Assembly (NCBI GenBank): GCA_045617405.1
Contig: JAZLIL010000154.1
Coordinates: 1 to 13,210 of the forward strand
Length of the DNA stretch: 13,210 nucleotides
From: JAZLIL01 sp045617405
GTDB taxonomy: Bacteria > Bacillota > Clostridia > Lachnospirales > Lachnospiraceae
Direction of reading: 5' to 3'
Shown: positions 7,376-13,210 of the stretch, in pieces
Position numbering within the stretch: the first letter of the stretch is position 1
Layout: every line of letters starts with the position of its first letter
Translations under genes and position numbers: made by a program
Notes under the pieces: generated by a model
Seen by the model: only the letters and a program-made list of their open reading frames with translations
The model's database searches: none
Told to the model about the DNA's origin: nothing

Positions 7376-7418
7376 GGCGCCGCATAGCTTGCCACGCTGC
7401 GGCACGCTATGCGGCGCC
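7376..7418 (-). terminator. Large GC-rich hairpin after lysA
   Basis: A perfect 13-bp inverted repeat, GGCGCCGCATAGC (7376-7388) with its complement at 7406-7418, is extended after one mismatch by TGCC/GGCA (7390-7393, 7401-7404) around a 7-base loop. It lies between the lysA stop and the flgM promoter, so a terminator role is likely. On the lysA strand the stem is followed by ATATATAG, not a U tract; a TTTTTCTT run comes only about 30 bases later. It could instead be an RNA 3'-end stabiliser or a dispersed palindromic repeat. Confidence 0.45.
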
Positions 7419-7452
7419 GCAAAAATCCTTTGGCGGCACATGGTCTGCCTCA

Positions 7453-8721
7453 CTACAGCACGTTCTTCATGATGTCGCAAAAATCGAAGGTGGCAAAATA
7501 ATCCTTCGGCTCCTCGGCACGTCTTATCAGCTTTACCGAACCGTCGGCGCACTTTAAAAGCTCGCTTGAGCGCAAAACCCCGTTGTAGTTATAACCCATT
7601 GAGAATCCGTGTGCTCCCGTATCGTGGATAACAACATAGTCACCGGGTTCAATCTTCGGGAGCATTCTGTCAATGGCAAATTTGTCGTTGTTCTCGCAAA
7701 GACAGCCCGTTACATCGTACTTCTCGGTTTCGGGCGCGTTCTCCTTGCCAAGGACTGTGATGTGATGGTAGGCTCCGTACATTGCAGGTCTCATGAGATT
7801 TGCACAGCAGGCATCGAGTCCGATGTACTCCTTGTAGATGTGTTTCTCATGAATTGCCTTTGATACAAGATGCCCATAGGGTGCAAGCATAAAACGTCCG
7901 AGCTCCGTGAAAATACTTACGCCGCCAAGTCCCTCAGGTACCATTATCTCCTCAAAGCAGCGCCTTATGCGCTCACCGATGAGCTTTATGTCACAGGGGG
8001 TCTGCTCGGGTCTGTAGGCAACTCCGATTCCGCCGGACAAATTAACATAGGAGACACCGATTCCGGTCTTCTTCTTTACTCTGACCGCCAGTTTAAAGAG
8101 GTCTGACGCAAGCATCGGATAGTAATCGTTAGTAACGGAACCGCTTACAAGGAACGAATGGATTCCGAACTTCTTCACGCCGAGCTCCTTAAGCTTTATG
8201 AACGACTCGCAGAGCTGTTCCTCGGTCATTCCGTACTTTGCATCACCGGGATTGTCCATTACTCCGTTCGAAACGGCATAAACTCCGCCGGGATTGAAAC
8301 GGCAGAAAACCGCTTCCGGAACACCGCACTCCTTATCGAGAAAATCGACCATTGTCGCATCGTCAAGGTTGATAAAGCCGCCGAGACGCTTGCAGTACGA
8401 GAACTCTCCGTTCGGTGTGTCATTCGACGAGAACATAATGCTCTCATTTGAAAAACCGCACGCCTCGGCGAGCATGAGCTCCTGCCTTGTTGCGCAGTCA
8501 ACACCAACGTTTTCCTCCTTAAGGATGTTTAATATAAACGGATTCGGAGTTGCCTTGACGGCAAAGTACTCCTTGAATCCCTTATTCCACGAGAATGCCT
8601 CATTTACACGCCTTGCGTTTTCTCTGATTCCGGTTTCGTCATAGATGTGAAACGGAGTCGGATACTTCTTCACGATCTCATCAACAAGTTCCTTTGTTAC
8701 AAACGGCTTCTTTTCCTGCAT
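7453..8721 (-). CDS. lysA: Diaminopimelate decarboxylase LysA
   Basis: LysA is a fold-type III PLP enzyme that decarboxylates meso-diaminopimelate to L-lysine, the last step of lysine synthesis, in the cytoplasm. The 422-residue length is normal. Visible motifs are YFAVKATPNP with the PLP lysine K56, GVDCATRQEL, FGIHSF, the phosphate-binding SGGIG, TELGRFMLAPYG, and the active-site GCLCENND (C342, E343) in place of the more familiar PLCES. HDTGAHGFSMGYNYNG lies near the C-terminus. The variant CENND and GAHGFSMGYNYN pattern is what I recall from Lachnospiraceae-type LysA. Paralogues such as carboxynorspermidine decarboxylase are less likely because of the length and the GRFMLAPYG segment. It starts two bases after tagD, and its AAAGGAG overlaps the end of tagD, so it is the second gene of that operon. 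Confidence 0.93.
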   Translation of the reverse strand: MQEKKPFVTKELVDEIVKKYPTPFHIYDETGIRENARRVNEAFSWNKGFKEYFAVKATPNPFILNILKEENVGVDCATRQELMLAEACGFSNESIMFSSNDTPNGEFSYCKRLGGFINLDDATMVDFLDKECGVPEAVFCRFNPGGVYAVSNGVMDNPGDAKYGMTEEQLCESFIKLKELGVKKFGIHSFLVSGSVTNDYYPMLASDLFKLAVRVKKKTGIGVSYVNLSGGIGVAYRPEQTPCDIKLIGERIRRCFEEIMVPEGLGGVSIFTELGRFMLAPYGHLVSKAIHEKHIYKEYIGLDACCANLMRPAMYGAYHHITVLGKENAPETEKYDVTGCLCENNDKFAIDRMLPKIEPGDYVVIHDTGAHGFSMGYNYNGVLRSSELLKCADGSVKLIRRAEEPKDYFATFDFCDIMKNVL

Positions 8722-8723
8722 TT

Positions 8724-9149
8724 TTACTCCTTTCGGCTGCCGATTCTGTTTTTTATCTCTGTAATGCCGGCAAGATCTTCCTTAATCAAGGTAGTTGATA
8801 TGCCTTCTGTTCTCGGAAGATAAACAACCTCGCAGTAATCCTTCAGGAAGTCAAACTTCCCCTTCCAGTCATCGCCCATTACAAAGACATCTATGTCATT
8901 GTCGACTACGTCCTTAATTTTCTGTTCCCATGTATATTCCGGAATGACTTTGTCGACGTACTTAATCGACTCGAGGATGACCTTTCTGTCCTCATAGCAG
9001 TAGTACGCCTTCTTGCCCTTGACCGCATTGAACTCATCGCTTGAGAGCACGACGAGAAGATAGTCACCCATCTCCCGCGCGCGTCTGAGAAGGTTGATGT
9101 GACCAACATGCAAAAGATCAAAGGTTCCGTAAGTAATGACTTTTTTCAT
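8724..9149 (-). CDS. tagD: Glycerol-3-phosphate cytidylyltransferase TagD
   Basis: TagD transfers CMP from CTP to sn-glycerol 3-phosphate to make CDP-glycerol, the donor for glycerol-phosphate polymers such as wall teichoic acids. The protein matches the family over its whole length: YGTFDLLHVGH (nucleotide-binding HxGH at H14-H17), KKAYYCYEDRK, DVFVMGDDWKGKFDFLK, and the signature RTEGISTT at 113-120. The 141 residues include a basic tail of about 15 residues beyond the B. subtilis enzyme. I choose the ATG at 9149 because GGAG lies five bases upstream and the protein then begins MKKVITYGTFD; an in-frame ATG at 9167 has no such site. It is first in an operon with lysA, behind a sigma-A promoter. 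No teichoic acid polymerase gene is visible nearby, so the end product is unknown. Confidence 0.93.
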   Translation of the reverse strand: MKKVITYGTFDLLHVGHINLLRRAREMGDYLLVVLSSDEFNAVKGKKAYYCYEDRKVILESIKYVDKVIPEYTWEQKIKDVVDNDIDVFVMGDDWKGKFDFLKDYCEVVYLPRTEGISTTLIKEDLAGITEIKNRIGSRKE

Positions 9150-9177
9150 TTCGTCTCCATTTTTCATCTTGTGAATA

Positions 9178-9206
9178 TTTATAACAACTTATTCATGATG
9201 TGTCAA
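9178..9206 (-). promoter_or_regulatory. Sigma-A promoter of tagD-lysA
   Basis: On the minus strand a perfect -35 TTGACA (9201-9206) is spaced 17 bases from -10 TATAAA (9178-9183). Transcription would begin near 9171, giving a leader of about 20 bases before the tagD ATG at 9149. TGAATA (9172-9177) and TATTCA (9190-9195) form a small dyad around the -10, possibly an operator. The -35 directly abuts the tandem repeat array. Confidence 0.8.
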
Positions 9207-9376
9207 GTGACAGTATCTTCTGCCTTTTTTCCCTCTTTCCGATGTGTAACAGGATCTTCTGTCTTTTTCCCTCTTTCGGATGTGTGACAGTATCTTCTGT
9301 CTTTTTCCCGCTTTCGGATGTGTGACAGTATCTTCTGTCTTTTCCCTCTTTCCGATAAGTGACAGTATCTTCTGTC
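9207..9376. repeat. Tandem array of about 4.5 units of 37-39 bp
   Basis: Units begin at 9207 (39 bp), 9246 (38), 9284 (38), 9322 (37) and 9359 (partial, about 18 bp). Each starts GTGACAGTATCTTCTGTC or a close variant, followed by a pyrimidine tract (TTTTTCCCTCTTTC) and GGATGT or CGATGT. The opening half is a dyad: GACAG, a 6-base centre, CTGTC. On the plus strand each dyad is followed by T4-6, like a row of weak terminators facing the tagD promoter. The last unit overlaps the cvfB stop. Unit lengths not divisible by three and single-base indels argue against coding. There are no unique spacers, so it is not CRISPR. Confidence 0.9.
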
Positions 9377-10268
9377 ATTTTACCTTCTTTGCCAGGCGTA
9401 TGCCGTCCTCTTCAATCATGATGATTCTCTCCTTGAAAAGATGACCGCACGCGCGCTTGAACGCTGCCTTGCTCAAACTGAAGTACTCTGAGATTTCCCT
9501 TGCATCCGACCTGTCGTTGTACGGCAGAAATCCCCCCGCCTCTTTGAGCTTTTTGAGAATCGATTCCGAATCGGGTTCGAGCTGGACGTGCCCCACCGCG
9601 CGAAGTGAAAGCTCGAGTCTTCCGTCCGGCATCACGTTTGATACCCTCGCATGAACCGACTCATTGAGCTTTGGACTGCTTTGAAGCACTTTTTTCGGTA
9701 TAAGTGCGCTGTAGCGACAGTCAACGGCCACAAATGCGCCGAACTCGTCGGAGATGTCGTAGACAATCCCGTCTACCCAGTCGCCCTTTGAATACGGCGT
9801 TTCATTGCCAAGATGATGGTACACCTTCATCGTCGCCGCAAGCCTTGAACTCTTATCGATATAAAGGCACACGAGACATTCATCGCCCTCGGCCACTCTG
9901 CCGTTTTGTTCCTTAAAAGGCAGAAACAGATCCTTCTTCAGTCCCCAGTCGAGAAACGCCCCGATTTTTGTCACCTGAGTGCACTTCAAAAGAGCAATCT
10001 CCCCGAGCGTGATTTTTGGGCGCACGCACGTAGCAATCGGCCTGTCCTCCGAATCCTTGTATATGAAAACCTCGATAGCATCTCCCACCTTCGGAAACTC
10101 TTTGAATTCGTTCTTCGGGAGAAGAATATCGGTCGTGTCGGTAATGCTGGCCGTGTTGCCGACGCTCTTTCTTGCAAAGACGGCAAGCGGATCTGTTTCA
10201 CCAAGATAGACGCCTATCGAAGTGGTCCTTAGAACTGTGAGTGTCTGCATTTTCCCTAACTGTATCAT
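9375..10268 (-). CDS. cvfB: CvfB-family S1-domain RNA-binding protein
   Basis: A 297-residue member of the CvfB/YitL family, cytoplasmic proteins built from S1-type OB folds followed by a winged helix. In Staphylococcus aureus CvfB affects virulence gene expression through RNA binding. The layout fits: an S1-like segment at about 3-82 (MIQLGKMQTLTV, DILLPKNEF), a second at about 88-150 (VTKIGAFLDWGLKKDLFLPF), a clear third S1 at about 160-224 (GDWVDGIVYDISDEFGAFVA, SALIPKKV), and a winged helix at about 230-297 (EISEYFSLSKAAFKRACGHL). AAAGGA precedes the first ATG by six bases, and the N-terminus MIQLGK agrees with the family. It ends within the last unit of the repeat array. A 54-base gap with a palindrome separates it from the protease gene. 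The exact RNA targets are unknown. Confidence 0.9.
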   Translation of the reverse strand: MIQLGKMQTLTVLRTTSIGVYLGETDPLAVFARKSVGNTASITDTTDILLPKNEFKEFPKVGDAIEVFIYKDSEDRPIATCVRPKITLGEIALLKCTQVTKIGAFLDWGLKKDLFLPFKEQNGRVAEGDECLVCLYIDKSSRLAATMKVYHHLGNETPYSKGDWVDGIVYDISDEFGAFVAVDCRYSALIPKKVLQSSPKLNESVHARVSNVMPDGRLELSLRAVGHVQLEPDSESILKKLKEAGGFLPYNDRSDAREISEYFSLSKAAFKRACGHLFKERIIMIEEDGIRLAKKVK

Positions 10269-10281
10269 TATTTATCCTTTC

Positions 10282-10296
10282 CGATGCATTGCATCG
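10282..10296. promoter_or_regulatory. Perfect palindrome upstream of cvfB
   Basis: CGATGCA and TGCATCG form a 7-bp inverted repeat around one central base, just upstream of the cvfB ribosome binding site. In RNA this gives at most a 5-bp stem with a 5-base loop. The symmetry suits a dimeric DNA-binding protein at least as well. An outer TTATC/GATAA pair flanks it on the transcribed strand. Function is unknown. Confidence 0.35.
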
Positions 10297-10322
10297 ATAA
10301 CTTTCCTGAAACAGAAAGCATC

Positions 10323-11366
10323 CTATGAAAAAATCCCGCTGCGAATAAGTGTATCAAGTATCAGGTTCATCAGCATGACCGCAAATGCCGTAATAAGCGT
10401 CGGCGGGCAAAGCTTCCTGAAGCCCGCCTTTTCCGAACGGCGAAAGATTCCTTTAACATCTTCCCACCGGTTGTTGCGCTTTGCAAGCCATCTGTATATA
10501 AAGAACGCACCCACGCCAAAAAGCACTGCCTTAAAAAATTGCGGGAGCAGCATCGCACTTACCATCTCCTTAGGTGCGGATGAAGCCATCTTCAGGTAGT
10601 CCCCCATTTCAAAGCTTCCGCCGTAGGCCTGCCGGATGAATTCTGCCTCCTCTTTCATTCCCGAAGAGAAAAGTATTGCATAGGAAAACTTCGCCAGCTT
10701 GAGAACAAGCGGCTGCAGGTATATTATAACCGTCGACGAAGCGTTGACAAAGAAATGAAAAACCATCGCCCCGTATATTGAGCCTGTAGCTTCAAAAACA
10801 AGTGCCATTACAAATCCAAGATATGTTGCGTAAATCATCTGATTCAGATTGCCGTGCATCATCCCGAAAAACAGGGCCGAGATAAAAAGGGCCGCAAGGG
10901 GGTCCGCCTTTTTAAAGGACTCATAGATTATCCCGCGGCACATCAGTTCCTCCTGAATTGCCGGAATAAGCGCAGTCAGAATCATAGCGGGAATAAACGG
11001 CACCTCGGTGACAAGCATGCCGATGTCGGAGACAGCAACATTCGTTACGAAGAGCTGTGACAAAAGGTTCAGAAATACCCCCGCAGGTACCGCCGTGAGG
11101 TAAAACAGGAAGATAATCAATATATCCGAAAACCTGACAGCACCGTGTCTGATGTTTCCGGTTCCAAGACGCCTGTTCACAAGGAGGAAGCAAATAACCG
11201 GAATCATTACAAGCAGCAGGGAACAGATAATGTTCAGCGTATATGAGAAAGTAACGCCGTATGACTCGATTACGCCGACCAGACTGCCTCCCATAATAAA
11301 GAAGCAGCAGAACATCAGCATGTACATCGATGTGAGCTTTATTCTCTTTTCATCCATTTGCGCCAT
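10323..11366 (-). CDS. CPBP-family intramembrane metalloprotease
   Basis: An integral membrane protein of 347 residues in the CPBP (CAAX protease and bacteriocin-processing, Abi) family of Rce1-like glutamate-dependent proteases. The three family motifs are intact: EELMCRG (E139, E140, R144), FGMMHGNLNQ (H171) and HFFVNASS (H204, N208), each in a hydrophobic segment. Hydrophobic stretches at about 12-35, 42-63, 80-105, 123-138, 157-170, 180-220 and 280-297 suggest seven or eight membrane passes. A basic cytoplasmic-looking segment (about 297-325) precedes a last hydrophobic stretch. I choose the ATG at 11366, eight bases after GAGG; the upstream TTG at 11372 is too close to that site. Substrate unknown: family members include bacteriocin self-immunity proteins and regulatory proteases. 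Its 5' end abuts a gene remnant on the opposite strand. Confidence 0.88.
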   Translation of the reverse strand: MAQMDEKRIKLTSMYMLMFCCFFIMGGSLVGVIESYGVTFSYTLNIICSLLLVMIPVICFLLVNRRLGTGNIRHGAVRFSDILIIFLFYLTAVPAGVFLNLLSQLFVTNVAVSDIGMLVTEVPFIPAMILTALIPAIQEELMCRGIIYESFKKADPLAALFISALFFGMMHGNLNQMIYATYLGFVMALVFEATGSIYGAMVFHFFVNASSTVIIYLQPLVLKLAKFSYAILFSSGMKEEAEFIRQAYGGSFEMGDYLKMASSAPKEMVSAMLLPQFFKAVLFGVGAFFIYRWLAKRNNRWEDVKGIFRRSEKAGFRKLCPPTLITAFAVMLMNLILDTLIRSGIFS

Positions 11367-11397
11367 CAGCAAAACCTCGCAAGCAATCTGTCAAGTC

Positions 11398-11426
11398 ATC
11401 GTATCACAAATCCTGCCGCAAGGCAA
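11398..11426 (-). promoter_or_regulatory. Possible promoter of the CPBP protease gene
   Basis: On the minus strand TTGCCT (11421-11426) lies 17 bases from TACGAT (11398-11403), which is preceded by TG one base away, as in extended -10 promoters. The boxes match the sigma-A consensus only moderately. The -35 falls inside the remnant of the opposing gene. It is the best candidate in the short interval available. Confidence 0.35.
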
Positions 11427-11565
11427 CTTCGATATCAAAGCTTCTTCAGGCTCAATAACAGTTGACGGCAAAAAGCACAAGGACAAGTTTAAGGATGGCA
11501 ACGGTAAAGGTAAGAATGTTGCTATTCATTCCTCAAGCGGAAGCGTAAACGTAAGCTTCAAATAA
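11407..11565 (+). pseudogene. 3'-terminal remnant of a DUF4097-like gene
   Basis: This plus-strand frame reads about 52 codons to a TAA, beginning QILPQGNFDIKASSGSITVD and ending with SSSGSVNVSFK. Two copies of the S-S-G-S-(I/V)-x-V strand motif about 30 residues apart are typical of the C-terminal part of DUF4097 (putative adhesin, beta-strand repeat) proteins. No start codon with a ribosome binding site precedes it, and the frame upstream runs into the antisense of the protease gene with no family resemblance. I read it as the tail of a gene whose 5' part was lost by deletion or insertion near 11400. A sequence this short could also be a chance resemblance, but the doubled motif makes that unlikely. 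Confidence 0.65.
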
Positions 11566-11583
11566 CCGTATCTGACCGGGTAT

Positions 11584-11604
11584 CCCCCTCTCCTCCCCCC
11601 CCTC
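11584..11604. other. Homopyrimidine tract
   Basis: Twenty-one consecutive pyrimidines, mostly C, with a run of eight C at its core, just upstream of the putative topoisomerase promoter. The other strand is correspondingly G-rich. It contains only three possible GGG blocks, so a classical four-block G-quadruplex is not supported. It may influence promoter DNA structure or be a site of slippage. Confidence 0.6.
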
Positions 11605-11660
11605 TTGCGTTCGGTACAACATTATGTTACACTGTGTAATGTGCGCAACTATAGGTTGTG
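11605..11660 (+). promoter_or_regulatory. Putative promoter, palindromic operator and leader hairpin of the topoisomerase gene
   Basis: TTGCGT (11605-11610) lies 17 bases before TACACT (11628-11633), with TG one base upstream of the -10 (extended -10). The -10 lies inside the perfect palindrome TTACACTGTGTAA (11627-11639), which looks like a repressor site that would block RNA polymerase. A hairpin CGCAAC/GTTGTG (11644-11649, 11655-11660, one G-U pair) then falls near the 5' end of the mRNA. Box matches are moderate; the palindrome is exact. Confidence 0.45.
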
Positions 11661-11683
11661 GTATGAGCGCAAGGAGGGGTTTC

Positions 11684-13210
11684 ATGGAACAGTACACCGG
11701 AAATCAGATTATCGTACTTGAAGGACTTGAGGCAGTCAGAAAAAGGCCGGGCATGTACATCGGCAGCACCGGGCCGAGAGGACTTCATCATCTTATCTGG
11801 GAAATTCTTGACAACGGCATTGATGAACATCTTGCCGGATTCTGTGATGCGATTGAGTTAACGCTGAAGAAAGACGGCGGCATCTGCATTGCCGACCATG
11901 GGCGTGGAATTCCCACGGATATTCACCCCACCAAGCACATCCCCACTATCAGAGTGGTCTACACGCTCCTCCATGCGGGCGGAAAGTTCGGCAACAATGT
12001 TTACAAGGTTTCCGGCGGTCTGCACGGTGTCGGCGCGTCTGTTGTAAATGCGCTCTCCAAAAAACTTAGCGTCGAAGTAAAACGAGATGGCAAAATCTAC
12101 CGCGATGAGTACGAAAACGGCGGTCATCCTGTCACGCCCTTAGAAAACGGTATGATTCCGGTTGTCGGGAAGTGTACAAAATCCGACACCGGTACAAAGG
12201 TCACCTTCTACCCCGACGAATCAATCTTCGAAACGGTTGAGTTCAAATCCGAAATCATCCTTGCGAAGCTTAAGGAAACAGCATTTCTTAACAAAAATCT
12301 CAAGCTTACATTCATAAATGAAAAAACAGGTGAGAAGGAGGAATTCCTTGAGACAGAGGGCATAAAGAACTACATCAACGTCCTCACAAAGGACTACAGC
12401 TGCCTCCTTCCCGAACCCGTCTACATTGAAGGCGAGAGCAGCGACATCTCTGTAGAAGTGGCACTTCAGTACACCGATTCCGACTTCGAAAGGATCAATT
12501 CCTACTGCAACTGCATCAATGTAGTCGACGGCGGAACGCTTGTTACCGGATTCAAATCGGCTCTCACGAAGATTATGAATGCCTACGCAAGGGAACTCGG
12601 AACCTTAAAAGACAAGGACGACAACTTTGACGGCAAGGACATCAGAAACGGAATGATCGCCATCATCTCAATCAAGCACCCCGATCCCCAGTTTGAGGGT
12701 CAGACCAAAACCAAACTCGGAAACACCGACGCAAAAACTGCCGTTGAGGACGTTATCCTCGGAGAGGGAACAAGATTTTTTGACAAGCACGTTGAGTATA
12801 TAAAAACCATTCTTGATAATTCACTCAAGTCCTCGGCCGCCCGAAAGGCAAGCGACAAAGCGAGAAACGCCGTTCTTAAGCAGCTCAACGATGTTGATGC
12901 AAAAAGCAAACTCGCATCCTGCTCCTCAAAAAAGCCCGAGGAATGCGAGATTTACATTGTCGAGGGTGATTCCGCCGGCGGCACGGTCAAGACAGCCCGC
13001 GACAGGCGTACCCAGGCAGTCCTTCCTCTTCGTGGAAAGATCCTGAACGTAGAGAAGGCCCGTGAGGACAAGATCTACGGAAATGAAGAAATCAAAGCCA
13101 TGATCACCGCCTTTGGTACCGGTATTCATGAAGATTTCGATATTTCCAAGCTTCGCTATCACAAGATCATTCTCATGACCGATGCCGATGTCGACGGTGC
13201 TCACATCGCT
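11684..13210 (+). CDS. gyrB: DNA gyrase subunit B-type topoisomerase (3' end beyond window)
   Basis: The N-terminal 509 residues of a type IIA topoisomerase ATPase subunit (GyrB/ParE), open at the right edge. The GHKL ATPase domain shows WEILDNGIDE (catalytic E40, N44), DHGRGIP (D71), GGKFGNNVYKVSGGLHGVG (K101, K108) and QTKTKLGN (Q340, K342). The Toprim domain shows EGDSAGG (E427), LPLRGKILNVEKA and DADVDGAH (D500, D502, D504). LRGKILNVEKA favours GyrB over ParE. Several normally constant positions differ: DHGRG for DNGRG, and CINVVDGGTLVTGF where GGTH is usual. The neighbourhood shows no recF or dnaN, so it may be a second, paralogous GyrB-like subunit. AAGGAGG lies six bases before the ATG; in-frame ATGs at 11639 and 11663 lack such a site. 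Confidence 0.88.
   Translation, partial: MEQYTGNQIIVLEGLEAVRKRPGMYIGSTGPRGLHHLIWEILDNGIDEHLAGFCDAIELTLKKDGGICIADHGRGIPTDIHPTKHIPTIRVVYTLLHAGGKFGNNVYKVSGGLHGVGASVVNALSKKLSVEVKRDGKIYRDEYENGGHPVTPLENGMIPVVGKCTKSDTGTKVTFYPDESIFETVEFKSEIILAKLKETAFLNKNLKLTFINEKTGEKEEFLETEGIKNYINVLTKDYSCLLPEPVYIEGESSDISVEVALQYTDSDFERINSYCNCINVVDGGTLVTGFKSALTKIMNAYARELGTLKDKDDNFDGKDIRNGMIAIISIKHPDPQFEGQTKTKLGNTDAKTAVEDVILGEGTRFFDKHVEYIKTILDNSLKSSAARKASDKARNAVLKQLNDVDAKSKLASCSSKKPEECEIYIVEGDSAGGTVKTARDRRTQAVLPLRGKILNVEKAREDKIYGNEEIKAMITAFGTGIHEDFDISKLRYHKIILMTDADVDGAHIA

Noticed and set aside
9207..9376. CRISPR array
   Set aside because: The units follow each other directly with no unique spacers, vary in length, and there are no cas genes nearby.
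9193..9378. Minus-strand frame of about 61 codons across the repeat array, its ATG overlapping the cvfB stop
   Set aside because: The units are 37-39 bp with indels, so the reading frame changes from copy to copy and the peptide is a repeat artefact; there is no ribosome binding site suited to it beyond chance, and it overlaps the tagD promoter.
11152..11406. Upstream extension of the DUF4097-like frame as a 137-codon plus-strand gene
   Set aside because: This part is antisense to the well-supported protease gene and shows no family resemblance; only the segment after about 11407 looks like real protein.
11584..11604. G-quadruplex on the minus strand
   Set aside because: Only three GGG blocks can be found, fewer than the four required for a standard motif.

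Overview
The window looks like chromosome from a motile, flagellated member of the Clostridia, most likely Lachnospiraceae. Evidence for this is the flagellar gene order flgM-flgN-flgK-flgL-fliW-csrA (the order known from Bacillus subtilis and other Firmicutes), strong AGGAGG-type ribosome binding sites, a TagD almost of B. subtilis type, and a LysA of the kind found in Lachnospiraceae. The family assignment rests on recalled similarity, not on a search.

Layout. (1) Positions 94-7318, minus strand, are a late flagellar operon. A convincing sigma-28 promoter (7292-7318) drives flgM (anti-sigma-28), flgN (export chaperone), two different flgK genes in tandem, an unusually long flgL, fliW and csrA. 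Flagellin would be expected beyond the left edge, by analogy with B. subtilis. The set combines hook-filament junction parts with two regulatory switches: FlgM/sigma-28 and FliW/CsrA/flagellin. The flgM leader carries a hairpin with an ANGGA loop of the kind CsrA binds. (2) Positions 7319-7452 hold a large GC-rich hairpin separating the operon from lysA. (3) Positions 7453-9206, minus strand, are a tagD-lysA operon (CDP-glycerol and lysine/diaminopimelate metabolism) with a near-consensus sigma-A promoter. (4) Positions 9207-9376 are a tandem array of about 4.5 units of 37-39 bp, each with a small internal dyad. (5) Positions 9375-11366, minus strand, are cvfB (S1-domain RNA-binding protein) and a CPBP intramembrane protease. 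(6) Positions 11407-11565, plus strand, are a 3'-terminal remnant of a DUF4097-like gene cut off at the start of the protease gene. (7) From 11684 to the right edge, plus strand, is a GyrB/ParE-type topoisomerase gene without its 3' end, preceded by a possible promoter whose -10 lies in a 13-bp palindrome.

No phage, insertion sequence, CRISPR array, tRNA or rRNA was seen. Most of the window is recognisable core biology. The less ordinary parts are the paired flgK genes, the dyads in the leaders, the 38-bp repeat array, the gene remnant, and the somewhat divergent topoisomerase subunit.
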